Notes under the pieces: model-generated
Seen by the model: only the letters and a program-made list of their open reading frames with translations
Database searches by the model: none
Told to the model about the DNA's origin: nothing
Assembly (NCBI GenBank): GCA_023418705.1
Contig: JAEZYZ010000132.1
Span: 13,744 to 77,743, forward strand
Direction: 5' to 3'
DNA length: 64,000 bases
DNA from: Pseudomonadota bacterium
GTDB taxonomy: Bacteria; Myxococcota_A; Polyangia; Polyangiales; Polyangiaceae
Program-made: the position numbers and the translations under genes
In this document: positions 17,693 to 28,483 of the stretch, piece after piece
Position numbering within the stretch: the stretch's first letter is position 1
Layout of the letters: each line of letters opens with the position of its first letter

Positions 17693-20600
17693 TCACGTCT
17701 CCGGAGGCCCTCGCGGATTCTCTCCCTGACGAATACCTGTCGCCGCGCCAGATTGAATGTATCCCAGCAGAGCGGCTCACCATGCTCGATCGCGGCGTTC
17801 CGCGCCCGGGCCAGAATCGAGTCCTCCAACTCATCGCGCCAGTCCCACAACGGATGCGCGACAAGGATCCAGGGGCTTAGCCGAGACTTCCGGAGTCGAA
17901 CGCGGAATGCCGGTACGCCATCGAAGCTCTCCGGAGCGCCGCCATCGAACCGGTGAGCCATCTGCTCTGCGAACCTCGCTGCGAGGGCCGGCCAACGTTC
18001 GAGCTCCGGGCCGACGAAGTTGCCGTCGAGACCGCACAGGTAAGAGGGATCGACCAGCGCCCTCAGGAACGAGAGCCCGAGTTGCCAATCGAGCAGCGCA
18101 TGGAACGGTTGGTTTCCGTATCGTCTAAGGCATTTGTAGCAAGACGTGCTACAGCCATGGTCAGGGCTCAGGAATTCCTGCAGTGGATAGTGGTCCCGCT
18201 CGTTGAGCATCGATTCGATGTAGACAGCGATGCGCGGCAGGCCCCTGTCGTCCTCCGTCGCGAGGTACTCGCAGAATCCAGCTCCGTTCACCAGGTTGTC
18301 GGTGATATGGAGCAGCGGCCGCGGATCGGCTTTTCCATGGATCCGCGGCTCGAGCACGTCGAATTCCTCCGGATCGATGTCCAGCTCCAGGGAAGCCCGG
18401 TTTACGATCAGGTAGCTTGCTGAAATCGCCGCTGCTCGGACTCCAAGCCACCGCGTAACCGCGTGAAGCTCTTCCTCGTCGTCGGGGATGGAGTCGAGTC
18501 GACCAGGTAGCCTATGCAATGCAAGGCTCGACCGCTGGGTCCCCGGGCTCAAGTAGAGCGCGTCGGTAATCTTGGGTGCGGCCAACCAAATGCGTTCCGG
18601 AGGCCCGTCGGGCTGAAACGTATTGGCCACCCGCGCAGCGAGGCTTCCTTGCGTACTGATGTGCTGCAAAGGCAGCTCCAGATTCTGCCGCCGATACGGC
18701 TTCACCTCCGAACCGGGCCGGATCTCGAAACCGCGCTCCCCATTATCAAGCTGTGGACCTCGGTTGAGTCGGAACGTTCGACTGAGGTGGTGCGCGATCG
18801 AGATATCCCACCCTCCATCGGGGCCGAAGCCGGTCGCGTTGGTGAATCCAAGTGTACGACCCTCGGCCTGGATCGATCGGTGGCGGACGCCGGAGTCGAC
18901 CTCCTCCTCGCGCGTGCGCGGGTATCCTGGAAGATCGGTTCGGAAGGCGTTCGGAACGCGACATTCCTTGGCTTGCTCGGGGTGCAGCTTACTCCCGCAA
19001 GCGATGCATTCCTCGGGAACCACACCTGGAGTGACCTCCGTCCAGGCGCGACACGTCCCACATTCAAGAAGCATGAAGGGGTTCGCGAAAGCGGAGCGCT
19101 GGTACGCCTTGAGAGTCTGATCGCCACGTCCCGGGAGCGGCTCGGCCAGGTCTGGCGTGAATCCAACCGCCAGGTGCTCGCGCTTGTCGATTACGACAGT
19201 CGAGCCTGGCGCGAACTCGTATATGGCGAGATCGAGATCGCGATCCACTGTACTCCAAACGGTGCGTTCGCCATCGGGCCGCAGGCGGAGATACAGCTCG
19301 CGTACCCTGGTCGGCATGCCATACATCGGCAGGTGCCCCGCCTCGGAGAGGCTGTGTGCGAGACCATCCTGGCGGGCATCGACCACCACCGAATCGATCT
19401 CGTCCATGATTTCTTGCGGATCTGGGTTGAGTTCGACTTCCGTCGCGCCGGTACCCAAGACGGAGCAGAGCGCCGCGGCCTTCTCTCGGCACGCGCCGAT
19501 TGAGGTCGCGGCGCGTGTCCGCCAGTCGACTCCGTCCGCCATCGGCAGGAACGACGTTGGGAGGTACTCCCCGTGGATATCGGGCGGCGACATCAGGTCG
19601 CCAGGATAGATTCGACCTTCGCGCCGCACCTCTTCCCGCAGGTCACGGAACGCCTCCCACATCCACCCCTTCCTGAGGAAGCGCTCGGCGATATTGCTCA
19701 TCCGCTTCGTCAGGAACGGCGTTGGGGGGATGTCTCCCGTCATCTTCTTCGCCTGCCTGAAGTAGAACAGGTCGTGGCTCTTGGTACGGCAGATCGTAAG
19801 AGCCATGGAGAATGCCTGGCCACGCCGCCCGGCTCGACCAACTCGCTGCTGGTAGTTGAATCTCTGCGGCGGCATGTTGGCCTGCATGACGACCTGCAGC
19901 GGTCCGATGTCGATGCCGACCTCCATGGTCGTCGTCACCGTCAACAGATCGATCTCTTCCTTTCGCTTGAGCAGGGGATCGGGTGGATTGAGGACCAGCC
20001 CCATATCCTCAGCGTCATCCTCTGGCGTCGCCTCGATCGATGACAACCTCGGAAGGAAGATGCCCTTGAACTCGCGCTGCCGGCGTGCCGGGTCCTCCGT
20101 CTGCCCGGTCAGTTCCTCGCAGTGGAGCCTAAAGGAGGCATCGTCAGTCGCAACGGCACCGTCCTGAAGAGAGCGATAGACTCGTCTTGCGAGGAAGCTG
20201 CGAGCGTGAAGCGACGCCACCGATTCTTTGGTGCCCGAGTCCCAGTCCATGGGCTTGAAGCAACGCGTACATACTCCAGCTCCCCGATGCAGATGGATCC
20301 GACCGCAGTTTCCACACCGAACGTAGACGTCTTCAGGCTCTACCAGCCGGAAGCGAACGCGTTCCATGCGGATGACCCCATCCTGGTGACCGCATCGCTC
20401 GAGATCCTCGAGGGCTTCCCGGATCGCTGCCTCCGGATCCGCAGGCCAGGCACTCTCGGCGAAGCGACGAACTCGCGCCGCGGTCACCTCTCCGGGACTA
20501 TTCCACGGGGGATGTGGCTCGTCGGATGGTCGGTAAGGCGTAGGCCAGTAGCGATATGAATCGGCGACTACGCGTATGAACGCTGCCAATTCGTATGCAC

Positions 20601-23600
20601 GGGCTTCCGTTCTGCGGGCGCCTTCTAGATCGGAGCCGCGGACAGCGACGTAGCCCAAGCCTGCCTCCTCGAAAGAGAAGTACGTCTTGCTGAATACGAC
20701 GTCGGTCAGCAGACGCTGCAGTGCGGACACGACATGTTCTCGAGCGACGTGGATCGCGACTTGGTGATCGTCGTCGTCCGCCCAGTAGACGGTACCGTCC
20801 GCGTCCTCGATCCGAAATAGCCGATTCCAGGGGAACCTGATGTTCGTCCCACTCTCGGTGCCGAGCGCGCGCTCCTGTCCCGCTTCGTCGAATGGATGGA
20901 CGCCGAGTCGGACCATGCGTTCCAGGAACGCTTTTACCGGTCGGGACGTCCCGGCGACGTCCAGGCGTCCTTCGAGCACCTCGCTGAGTGCAACCGTCGG
21001 GTCGGCGTGGCGCTTGTGTTCCTCCTCGAGCGCGCGAATGTGGTCCTCGGCCATCTTCCGAAATGTGGCCGGCGTGGAGGCGAGCGCCGCCTTCGCCTCC
21101 TCGAGTTTCGCCAGCGAACTCTCTGGGTTCTTCAGGCTCGTCTGCGCTCGAAGCGTCGCAAACAAGATCTCGCGACGGATATCCTGATGGTGGAAACGCT
21201 CGATGGACAAGGCTGCTTTGGCGGCATCCTGGCGGCTGTCGGAGAAAGAGACGAGCTTCGGAGGCTCTGCTCGGTTCGACACCCGTTGCGCGTCGAACAG
21301 CTCTGTCGCCAAAAGCTGCGTGGTCTTCGCGAAGCCGGCCCGGAAATTCCGCACCGGAGACAGGCGGTGCTCCTTGCTCCTTCCAGAATAGGTTGTTCCG
21401 CACTTTGGGCAGGCGTAGGGAACGTGCGTCCCCGGCGTGGTCGCCGTTCGCTTGTGGTGGTCCGTCTGATCGGAGCGAGCATAATACCAACCGGGAAGCA
21501 GGTCGGATCCGGCCGGGTCGGGCGCCTTGTCGGCACGAATCACTCCCCCTGATGGCCGCTCGAGGTAAGCGCGGATCCAGGTTCCCGCGTCGTGGGAATC
21601 GGTGATCGAATCGCGCGCCCACGAGCCAGGCCAGAACAGGCCGTAGAGCGACCACGAGAGTTCTTCGAACCGCTGGGAAACCGACTGATCCGGCAGCCCC
21701 TCGAGATAGGGCTCCTGAGGCAGGACTTCCGCGACGTACTTGCTTGCCCTGCCGATCTGCGCGCGCATGCCTCCGAAGAAGATCTCGCCGCAGCACTCGC
21801 AGTAGACGAGCTCGTAGATGCGGTGTTCCTCGACCCCGTCTTCCTTCGGTACCGCGATCTGATCGGCCTGGTCGATTGACAAGACGCCCACTTCGACGTT
21901 TCGAAGGTTGGCGTTCAACACGGGAGAACCTACGCCGCGGACCGCCGGTGCGTAGAGGCCCTCGATGCTCCGAAAAAACGTGTGCAGCCGAAAGGACTCC
22001 GGGGTGTCGACGTATCCATCGACATACTCCTTCAACCCATCTCCACAGCCCCGGACGAAGAGGATGCCCCGAACCGCCTCCAGGCGCGCCAGGTCGTCCT
22101 CGGCTACGTCACCGAAGAGCTTCTGTGCGAGTTCGCCAATGGGGAGGGCCCTGGAGCGGGTCTGTCCCGATGCGGCATCGAACTCGCGACACGCCCACGC
22201 GATTCGTGCGGCGGCTTCTTCGATCGACCGCGCGATCCTGGTCCGCAGTGGCGCCTGAGCGACGCCAAGTGCATCGGCTACGTCGGTCCATGCATTCGCC
22301 AGCGCCACGTCGGCATCGGGGCTCCTGGCGAAGAGAGGTATAGCCCGTGGGAGATCGACGTCCAGTGGGTCTGGAGGTGTGTGGACCTCCAGCAGACGCA
22401 GGAACGGAGCCGATGGCAGCGCGAGCGGGGCTTCGCTCTCGTATTTCGGAGGACGCTCGGTGCCGGGTACGATCGAAGCGAGCCAGGCTGCCTTGCCTGC
22501 ATCCTCCGATAACTCCTCGGCGAGCCCCAACGGGCCGAACATGTCCCACAGGTACTTCGCACTCTTGTCCGCTTCCTCGTCAGGCGTCGCCGGGAGGGAC
22601 GCGCTTGAAGCGAGGATGCGGATTTTCTGGCGCTGCTCTTCCGTCGCGGTGAGTCCTAACCGGTGAAGCAGCAGCCTGATCAGATACGCTACTTCGGTTC
22701 CGGCAGCGCCTCGTTGAAGGTGCAACTCGTCCAGGACCAAATAGAAGTACGCATCTCGGTTCTGGAGCCACTCCCTCGTCTTGGCGAAGATTGGCTCCTC
22801 GACCTCGCGATTGAGCATTGCGCTCAACATGCTCACGTTGGTGATGAGGATGTCGGGAGGGCAAACCTGCATGTCCCATCGGTTCGTCATCTCTCCACCG
22901 TCGATGGACGGGAAGATGAACGGTGACTCGTCGGCTGCCTCCGCGGATGGAGCAAGGTCGGCATCGCGCTCCGCCAACGCGCAATCGCGCAGCGCCTGCA
23001 CCTCGTCGTCGGAGGGATCTCGCCCTACCCAGAGTCGGAAGTCTCGGTGGAGCCCCTCCTCGCTACGCCTTCCTGCACTTCTCGCGAGCTCCACGAAGGT
23101 CGCTGGCTCGAACGCTCCTTGCGGGACTCCTTGTGCGCGCAGGCGCTCGTCAAGCGATCGACCGGATTGATGATCGATTGCATGAAGGCGAGCTTGTATC
23201 TGACCGCGTTCCAAACCGACCTGGTAGTCGAACAACTCCTCGAGCTTCCGCTGGCGTCGCTCGGTTTCGGTAGTCCGCACGTCTGCGAGGTCGACACGTC
23301 CGGTGATCGGATGCGCATGCTTGTGGTCGGGGAAGTACACGTCGCCTGAGACGTTTCTCTTCGGGGTCGAGAGGAGGGATCGAAAACCAGGGTGGTCATG
23401 GTGCCCCGTGACAGGCGTCGCCCCTGTATAACGTCCGAAGAAGATGCGGTTGCCCGAGAAGTGCTCGTCCATCACGGCCCGGGCTTCTCGCGAATCGAGA
23501 GCCTTTCTCATGCGAACCAGCTGATCCTCGACGAGGGCGTTCATCGGGTAGAGGACGAGCGCACGCACCGCCGCTACGCGCCGTTCGCCGTGCCGATGAG

Positions 23601-24261
23601 GCACGAAAGGCGTGCGCAGTGGCTCCCCTTGCGTAGGCCGACGGTCTTGGGGAATCGCCGAATACCGGACGACGGTACGGCCCTTCTTGTCCTGCTTGCG
23701 GAAGGGCCTACCGTCGTCGTCGTGCCACCATCGATTCTTCAGGAAGCCTTCCGCCGGGGCCTCCCAGCTCACGGCCTCCTGGGCGATTCGCGCCAAGAGC
23801 GGCAGGAGGAAGGCTTCGGTCTTTCCGGAACCCGTTCCGGAAGTGACTACGCCGGGCGTTCCGCCTCGGATGCCGCGAGCGAGCATCTGCACCTGATGTT
23901 CGTATGGTGGGTACCTCCCTTCGCGCTTCAGCGGAATTCCCGTAGTCGATGACCGCAGTCGCGATGGGAACAGCCCTGCCAGCACCAGTTCGACAAAGCC
24001 CCTACGCTGAACCTCGGAGAAGCCCTCCAGGAGTTCCTCGTCGAAGTAGATGTCGTCGAACGTCCTGAAGCGTCCATCGATTCGGTCCCACTCGTACCGA
24101 GGGATAGGCTCGACCAGCGGCTCGGCGCACAGCGTTCCCGGTGTCCTAAGCAAAGCGCGCCGTTCCTCTGCGAGATTCGTATCGCCGATCCGGAAAGCCG
24201 TATCGAGATAGCTGATGTACAACTCGCGGATTCGTTCGAAATTGCCTATCGGATCTTGCAT
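17689..24261 (-). CDS. druE: Giant DUF1998 superfamily 2 helicase (DruE-like)
   Basis: 2190 residues. Helicase motifs: Walker A SGTGSGKT (141-148), motif Ia LYPMNALVEDQ (238-248), DELH box (511-514), SAS (552-555), and QRVGRAGR near residue 1475. A large insert between the RecA lobes carries Cys pairs (CECCGE, CPKCGT). Further zinc clusters are CGNCGR/CTRC and CGTCR/CIACG. The C-terminal DUF1998 domain ends with C-x3-C-x2-C (CSTSCYKC). Fusion of a DrmA-like helicase and DUF1998 in one chain, with a cytosine methylase, is the hallmark of Druantia rather than DISARM. One base separates it from the upstream gene. Confidence 0.88.
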   Translation of the reverse strand: MQDPIGNFERIRELYISYLDTAFRIGDTNLAEERRALLRTPGTLCAEPLVEPIPRYEWDRIDGRFRTFDDIYFDEELLEGFSEVQRRGFVELVLAGLFPSRLRSSTTGIPLKREGRYPPYEHQVQMLARGIRGGTPGVVTSGTGSGKTEAFLLPLLARIAQEAVSWEAPAEGFLKNRWWHDDDGRPFRKQDKKGRTVVRYSAIPQDRRPTQGEPLRTPFVPHRHGERRVAAVRALVLYPMNALVEDQLVRMRKALDSREARAVMDEHFSGNRIFFGRYTGATPVTGHHDHPGFRSLLSTPKRNVSGDVYFPDHKHAHPITGRVDLADVRTTETERRQRKLEELFDYQVGLERGQIQARLHAIDHQSGRSLDERLRAQGVPQGAFEPATFVELARSAGRRSEEGLHRDFRLWVGRDPSDDEVQALRDCALAERDADLAPSAEAADESPFIFPSIDGGEMTNRWDMQVCPPDILITNVSMLSAMLNREVEEPIFAKTREWLQNRDAYFYLVLDELHLQRGAAGTEVAYLIRLLLHRLGLTATEEQRQKIRILASSASLPATPDEEADKSAKYLWDMFGPLGLAEELSEDAGKAAWLASIVPGTERPPKYESEAPLALPSAPFLRLLEVHTPPDPLDVDLPRAIPLFARSPDADVALANAWTDVADALGVAQAPLRTRIARSIEEAAARIAWACREFDAASGQTRSRALPIGELAQKLFGDVAEDDLARLEAVRGILFVRGCGDGLKEYVDGYVDTPESFRLHTFFRSIEGLYAPAVRGVGSPVLNANLRNVEVGVLSIDQADQIAVPKEDGVEEHRIYELVYCECCGEIFFGGMRAQIGRASKYVAEVLPQEPYLEGLPDQSVSQRFEELSWSLYGLFWPGSWARDSITDSHDAGTWIRAYLERPSGGVIRADKAPDPAGSDLLPGWYYARSDQTDHHKRTATTPGTHVPYACPKCGTTYSGRSKEHRLSPVRNFRAGFAKTTQLLATELFDAQRVSNRAEPPKLVSFSDSRQDAAKAALSIERFHHQDIRREILFATLRAQTSLKNPESSLAKLEEAKAALASTPATFRKMAEDHIRALEEEHKRHADPTVALSEVLEGRLDVAGTSRPVKAFLERMVRLGVHPFDEAGQERALGTESGTNIRFPWNRLFRIEDADGTVYWADDDDHQVAIHVAREHVVSALQRLLTDVVFSKTYFSFEEAGLGYVAVRGSDLEGARRTEARAYELAAFIRVVADSYRYWPTPYRPSDEPHPPWNSPGEVTAARVRRFAESAWPADPEAAIREALEDLERCGHQDGVIRMERVRFRLVEPEDVYVRCGNCGRIHLHRGAGVCTRCFKPMDWDSGTKESVASLHARSFLARRVYRSLQDGAVATDDASFRLHCEELTGQTEDPARRQREFKGIFLPRLSSIEATPEDDAEDMGLVLNPPDPLLKRKEEIDLLTVTTTMEVGIDIGPLQVVMQANMPPQRFNYQQRVGRAGRRGQAFSMALTICRTKSHDLFYFRQAKKMTGDIPPTPFLTKRMSNIAERFLRKGWMWEAFRDLREEVRREGRIYPGDLMSPPDIHGEYLPTSFLPMADGVDWRTRAATSIGACREKAAALCSVLGTGATEVELNPDPQEIMDEIDSVVVDARQDGLAHSLSEAGHLPMYGMPTRVRELYLRLRPDGERTVWSTVDRDLDLAIYEFAPGSTVVIDKREHLAVGFTPDLAEPLPGRGDQTLKAYQRSAFANPFMLLECGTCRAWTEVTPGVVPEECIACGSKLHPEQAKECRVPNAFRTDLPGYPRTREEEVDSGVRHRSIQAEGRTLGFTNATGFGPDGGWDISIAHHLSRTFRLNRGPQLDNGERGFEIRPGSEVKPYRRQNLELPLQHISTQGSLAARVANTFQPDGPPERIWLAAPKITDALYLSPGTQRSSLALHRLPGRLDSIPDDEEELHAVTRWLGVRAAAISASYLIVNRASLELDIDPEEFDVLEPRIHGKADPRPLLHITDNLVNGAGFCEYLATEDDRGLPRIAVYIESMLNERDHYPLQEFLSPDHGCSTSCYKCLRRYGNQPFHALLDWQLGLSFLRALVDPSYLCGLDGNFVGPELERWPALAARFAEQMAHRFDGGAPESFDGVPAFRVRLRKSRLSPWILVAHPLWDWRDELEDSILARARNAAIEHGEPLCWDTFNLARRQVFVRERIREGLRRRE

Positions 24262-24262
24262 G

Positions 24263-27200
24263 TCAGTCTTCCTTCGAAGCGTGCTCGCCTACCCACCCTC
24301 GAGGAAGCAGCGTCCGCACCAGGCCGTACACTCGACGACCGAAGGGATATCGATACCCGGTTACCTGCTGATTGCCGTCGAGTATCGGTCCAGGCAGGCC
24401 CACTCCCACGACGCTGCACAATCTTCCGATGGCCAAGGGCAGGTGCATCGGCGAGCGACCCGACGACGCGATTGCTCCGTCGGCCGATGCGTCAAACGGC
24501 GTGCTCTCGAGGAGTTCCGCCGCGCGCAGTAGGGCCCAGCTTCTCAGGTGGGACCACGCCATCGCCTCCCCATCGACAAGAACGACGTAGATGGAGCAGC
24601 GCTGCGGATGGCGTCGGCGTTCGACAGATACGAGGTCGACGGCCTCTCTTGTAGGCTGGAGGCGGAACAACATGTCGCGCCAATCCCACTTCGCATCGAA
24701 CCGATAGGCATCTGGTGGCGGACCGTGGACCAGTCCGCCGAAGTCCTCGCGGATCTTCAGGTGGCCTGGAGGCTGCTGCGGCGCCGGCCACCACAACCAT
24801 TGCGGCGGCGCGAGTCCGATTTGGTCCGAAACCTCCTCGACATCTTGCGCTTCCAGACCCACCAGGCGCGGCAGTGCCGGCTGAAATGGCGTGCTCGCAA
24901 GGGTCCACCGGATCGCTGGTCCGGCCAGCCCATGGATGGCAGCGAGAACATCATTCCCGGCCAGCCCAATGAGGCGTGCCTCCACAGCTGGCCCCCTGCG
25001 CACCATGACGAATCGAGGTGCGCGTGGCACGACCAGGGTCTCGCTTCGATCCTGTCGTCGAAGTAGATCGACGACACCCGCATCTGCCCACGCCCGAATG
25101 ACCTGCTGCCAAAGTAGGAAGTCGTGCTTCCGCGTGAGTCCAGCGACAAGCTCCTGGACCTCTCGAAGTCGGATGCCGCTGCGGGACAAGGCCAGCGCCG
25201 CCATGACCTCCACCGCCTGCATCGCAGGTTCTGTCGAGTTGACTCCATTCGCCATGTCGGATTCAAAGCACGACCCTATATCTGCCGGGGGACACACCCG
25301 GCGTTCGCGAGGAGCCGACTGCCGGGAAGCTCGTCGGCGATAGTGGGCCAGGATTCCCTGCAGCCGTGGCTCGGCGTCGAGGCGAAGGTAACCAGCATTC
25401 GTTCGCGCCGTAATGCGCGCGCCGGCACCTCGGAAGGCATACGACCAAACCCTTCGGTCTCCCTTGTCCGCCGATTCGCCCCCGTCCGGCAGTATTGGGC
25501 GCTCGAGGTCGCCCACGTACACCAGGTCGTGGGGGTTCTTCCTGTTCCCGATCGCCAGCCATGGGTGGTTGGGAACAGGCTCCCGTGACATCTCTCCAAG
25601 TCCCGGCCCCAAGTAGCGCGCCGACGGGTCGAGCTCGAGTAGGTCTGCGGATTCCGACGGCGTGCTCGACGTAATTTCGAGTTCGACCGGAGTTCCGCCG
25701 CGATGTTCCGACTGCTCCGGCGCGCAGCCTTCGCGCCAATACGCTCCCGCTGCAGGCGGGTTGTAGTCGCACCCATACCCACGTTCCACGAAACGAACCG
25801 TCGTCGTGGATTGACGACGCAACACCTGCCCATCGAAGTCGACGTCGAAGCTCGCTCTTATCGCGAGGCTGGTGGGTGGAATCAGGTCGAGGCTCGAAGG
25901 AAGCGTCCAGTCCCCTGGTTCTTCAGCAGGCGGGCACTGCACCCACTCCCCGTGGGCGTTGCACAGGACCTCGCAGGCGGCAGGAGAACGGAGCCATGGT
26001 TGGAAGAACGGATTCCAAAGGTAGCCTCCAGGCACTCGCAATCCGCCCACGAGGCGCGGTCTTGGCGCACTCGTCGTATGCAGTAGCTGGGTCGCTCCTA
26101 GCAACCCAGCCGGAAGCTGCGAGAGCTGATACACTCTGCAACCGCTAACCTCGAGCCAGCCATCGAACCTGCTGTCCTCGGTTGCGCCGCCGAAGAGGAC
26201 GTTGAATGCGTCGACGCGATCCTGCCGCACCAAGGCAAGCTCCGCACCGTCGATCTCTTCGCCCATCGCGAGGCGATACTCGCCAGCAATCTCTTCGACG
26301 AATATGAGCAATCCCTGTCGGATCAAGGACGACAGTCCATGAGGCAGTTGGATCTCGCTGGCGAGCGCCGCCTCGACGATGCTGTCTGGGTTTCCGTCCG
26401 CGTCGGTGATGTAATGCGTGGCACCTCCGAGGGAAATGAAAAGCGGTCGGGTTTCCGTGCCAGTGCCGAGAGGCGACGATGACTCGCACGACGTCAGGCG
26501 GAGCAGTAAGGTCTCGTCGTCATCCCATACGGCTGCGAAGCCAAACTTGCCGGTGCCCGAGTCCGGCACTTCATCAAAGAGTCCGTACGCGGCTTCCGAT
26601 CTAATCGCACGCCAAAATGCGCTGTCCGTGGGGTCGCGTCCACCGCGGAGGAAATGATCGATGAAGTGGTCCAGCGCTGCACGGAAGTCGTCACTGAACC
26701 GATTCCGAGCTGATTCGATAGCCCGAACGACCGGGATGATAGGTGGCTCGATTCCAAGGAGATCCTCGGACTCCAACACATCGGCGAGGACCTTCCGGTC
26801 CCTCCGCGTCGGAAAGGCGAGGTAGTACGAGCGACCGATGACGACCATGCGGTCATCAGCGGGGGGCAGGATCAACTCGGCATGCGACGCGTGCGAACGA
26901 GTCCAATCGGCGAGTTTTTCCCAGAGCTCGTTCAAGCAGCCTCGCTGATCTCTTCCGTGCCGGCACTGATCGTCGGTACCGATGAGAGCACGGAAGCGCT
27001 CACGGAAGCTTCCTGCCCCTTCCGGATAGCCCGCGGCCAAGAGACAGGTGAACCAGAGCATGCCGAAGAAATGCGGAGGCTCATCTGAACTGGAAGTCCA
27101 CGTCGACCGCCGAAAGCAGTAGCGGCAAAACGAGGTACCCGGCGGAAGTTCGGACCGCACCGCCTGCACGAAGGCAGAGACGACCGCGTCGCCGTTCGCG

Positions 27201-27364
27201 TCGGGATCTTCAATCGCCTGTAGCAGCTCTTCTGGTGTAGCGGGGATTCGCTCTACGGAGCTTCCTCGTCGCGAAGCATCCAGGAAATAGCCGACAAGGA
27301 GGGCATTCCAGTCCGGATAGCCCGCGGTGTGCCAGTCGAACGCGATTCGAGTTGCCGCATCCAC
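24263..27364 (-). CDS. Large Druantia-associated protein (DruF-like)
   Basis: 1033 residues with no enzymatic motif I can recognise. Early part: CRYCF at residue 81, then a C-x8-C pair around 130-140. The rest is a long mixed alpha/beta chain with no membrane segment or signal peptide. The C-terminal 250 residues (YRYPFGRRVYGLVRTLLPRGWVGEH) look globular. It lies between methylase (6 bases) and helicase (1 base), which is the DruF slot of Druantia type II. Identification is from position and size, so a homology search is needed to confirm it. Confidence 0.7.
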   Translation of the reverse strand: MDAATRIAFDWHTAGYPDWNALLVGYFLDASRRGSSVERIPATPEELLQAIEDPDANGDAVVSAFVQAVRSELPPGTSFCRYCFRRSTWTSSSDEPPHFFGMLWFTCLLAAGYPEGAGSFRERFRALIGTDDQCRHGRDQRGCLNELWEKLADWTRSHASHAELILPPADDRMVVIGRSYYLAFPTRRDRKVLADVLESEDLLGIEPPIIPVVRAIESARNRFSDDFRAALDHFIDHFLRGGRDPTDSAFWRAIRSEAAYGLFDEVPDSGTGKFGFAAVWDDDETLLLRLTSCESSSPLGTGTETRPLFISLGGATHYITDADGNPDSIVEAALASEIQLPHGLSSLIRQGLLIFVEEIAGEYRLAMGEEIDGAELALVRQDRVDAFNVLFGGATEDSRFDGWLEVSGCRVYQLSQLPAGLLGATQLLHTTSAPRPRLVGGLRVPGGYLWNPFFQPWLRSPAACEVLCNAHGEWVQCPPAEEPGDWTLPSSLDLIPPTSLAIRASFDVDFDGQVLRRQSTTTVRFVERGYGCDYNPPAAGAYWREGCAPEQSEHRGGTPVELEITSSTPSESADLLELDPSARYLGPGLGEMSREPVPNHPWLAIGNRKNPHDLVYVGDLERPILPDGGESADKGDRRVWSYAFRGAGARITARTNAGYLRLDAEPRLQGILAHYRRRASRQSAPRERRVCPPADIGSCFESDMANGVNSTEPAMQAVEVMAALALSRSGIRLREVQELVAGLTRKHDFLLWQQVIRAWADAGVVDLLRRQDRSETLVVPRAPRFVMVRRGPAVEARLIGLAGNDVLAAIHGLAGPAIRWTLASTPFQPALPRLVGLEAQDVEEVSDQIGLAPPQWLWWPAPQQPPGHLKIREDFGGLVHGPPPDAYRFDAKWDWRDMLFRLQPTREAVDLVSVERRRHPQRCSIYVVLVDGEAMAWSHLRSWALLRAAELLESTPFDASADGAIASSGRSPMHLPLAIGRLCSVVGVGLPGPILDGNQQVTGYRYPFGRRVYGLVRTLLPRGWVGEHASKED

Positions 27365-27370
27365 GATCCA

Positions 27371-28483
27371 TCACCCCGCTCTCGAACACTGGAATTCCTC
27401 CACGTGCTTGACGAGCGCGCGGCCAATGGCCGTGGCCAGCGCCGGTGGAACGGCGTTTCCAATCATGCGGCCGATGGCCTTACGATTCAGCTTCTTGTCG
27501 TGCTGCCAGAATTGATAGCCGCGGGGAAAGCTCTGGAGCAGCGCAGCTTCACGCAGGGAGATCGCGCGATGCTGAACCGGATGCCCGAATCGCCCGTTCC
27601 CGATCCCGTTGCAAAGTGTCGTCATCGTGGGCGAAGGTTCGTCCCACGTCATTCGCCCGTAGATCGAGACGTACTTTCTACCAGACTTCTTTCGGTGGCA
27701 ATCGAGGGCGAGTTCGTCCGGCCACGCGTCGCGACTGCCTCCGTTTCGGGGGGTAGCTCGAATTCGGCGTAGGTTGAGCTCCGAAAGCTGTGAGGCCACA
27801 TGGAGCGGATCGTTCGGGTCCTCCTCGCCCGCCTTCAGTGGGGGCAAATCGCCAATCGTTGCTCGAACAGTGCGCCAGCGTTGCGACTGGCTCAGCCGTC
27901 CGCGGGGGACGGTGATGGGACCGAGCTTCGATGCGAGAAAGACTAGGCGGCGTCGATACTGCGGGACGCCATACTCGGGGCAATTTACGATCTTCCAGTC
28001 GCACCAGTATCCGTGCCTCTCCAAGGTTTCGGCGAATTGGTCGAAGACCTCGCGCCCGCGGCTTACCAACTCGGGCACGTTCTCCATAGTGACTAGCTCC
28101 GGTTCGAAGCCACCCACGAACCGAGCGAAGTTGTTCAGAAGGTCCCATGAACGATGGCGCTCGATCCCGTTCGTCAGCTTCGAGAACGGCTGGCAAGGAG
28201 CGCAACCGGCAAGAAGCCGGACTTTCTTCGGCGCAAACAACTTCTCGATGCTCGGGTAGTTCTTCCGTCCCACATCCCACGCGAGAAAACGCGCGCCGGG
28301 GTTGTTCGTCGTGAACGCGAACTCGGCATGCTCGTCGATGTCGATCCCAGCCTCGACCTTGATTCCGGCCCGCAGGAGACCATGCGTCAGCCCTCCTGCG
28401 CCGCAGAAGAGATCGACCGCGCTGATCGGACTCGCCTCAAGCCGGTCCTCAAGGCGACGACGAGTTTTCAGGCCTCGCGTCAT
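27371..28483 (-). CDS. DNA (cytosine-5) methyltransferase (DruM-like)
   Basis: 370 residues with all C5-methylase motifs in order: I FCGAGG (26-31), IV PCQPF with catalytic C97, VI ENV (134-136), VIII QYRRR (175-179), and the late GNAVPP (motif X). The target recognition region (about 200-290) is of average size. The methylase would mark host DNA so that the HNH and helicase/nuclease proteins spare it, and Vsr would repair its deamination products. The start overlaps the stop of the HTH gene by 4 bases (ATGA). Confidence 0.93.
   Translation of the reverse strand: MTRGLKTRRRLEDRLEASPISAVDLFCGAGGLTHGLLRAGIKVEAGIDIDEHAEFAFTTNNPGARFLAWDVGRKNYPSIEKLFAPKKVRLLAGCAPCQPFSKLTNGIERHRSWDLLNNFARFVGGFEPELVTMENVPELVSRGREVFDQFAETLERHGYWCDWKIVNCPEYGVPQYRRRLVFLASKLGPITVPRGRLSQSQRWRTVRATIGDLPPLKAGEEDPNDPLHVASQLSELNLRRIRATPRNGGSRDAWPDELALDCHRKKSGRKYVSIYGRMTWDEPSPTMTTLCNGIGNGRFGHPVQHRAISLREAALLQSFPRGYQFWQHDKKLNRKAIGRMIGNAVPPALATAIGRALVKHVEEFQCSRAG

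Noticed and set aside
17689..24261. DISARM (DrmA/DrmB) as the identity of the helicase locus
   Set aside because: In DISARM the helicase and DUF1998 protein are separate and accompanied by a PLD protein; here helicase and DUF1998 are fused and no PLD gene is present.
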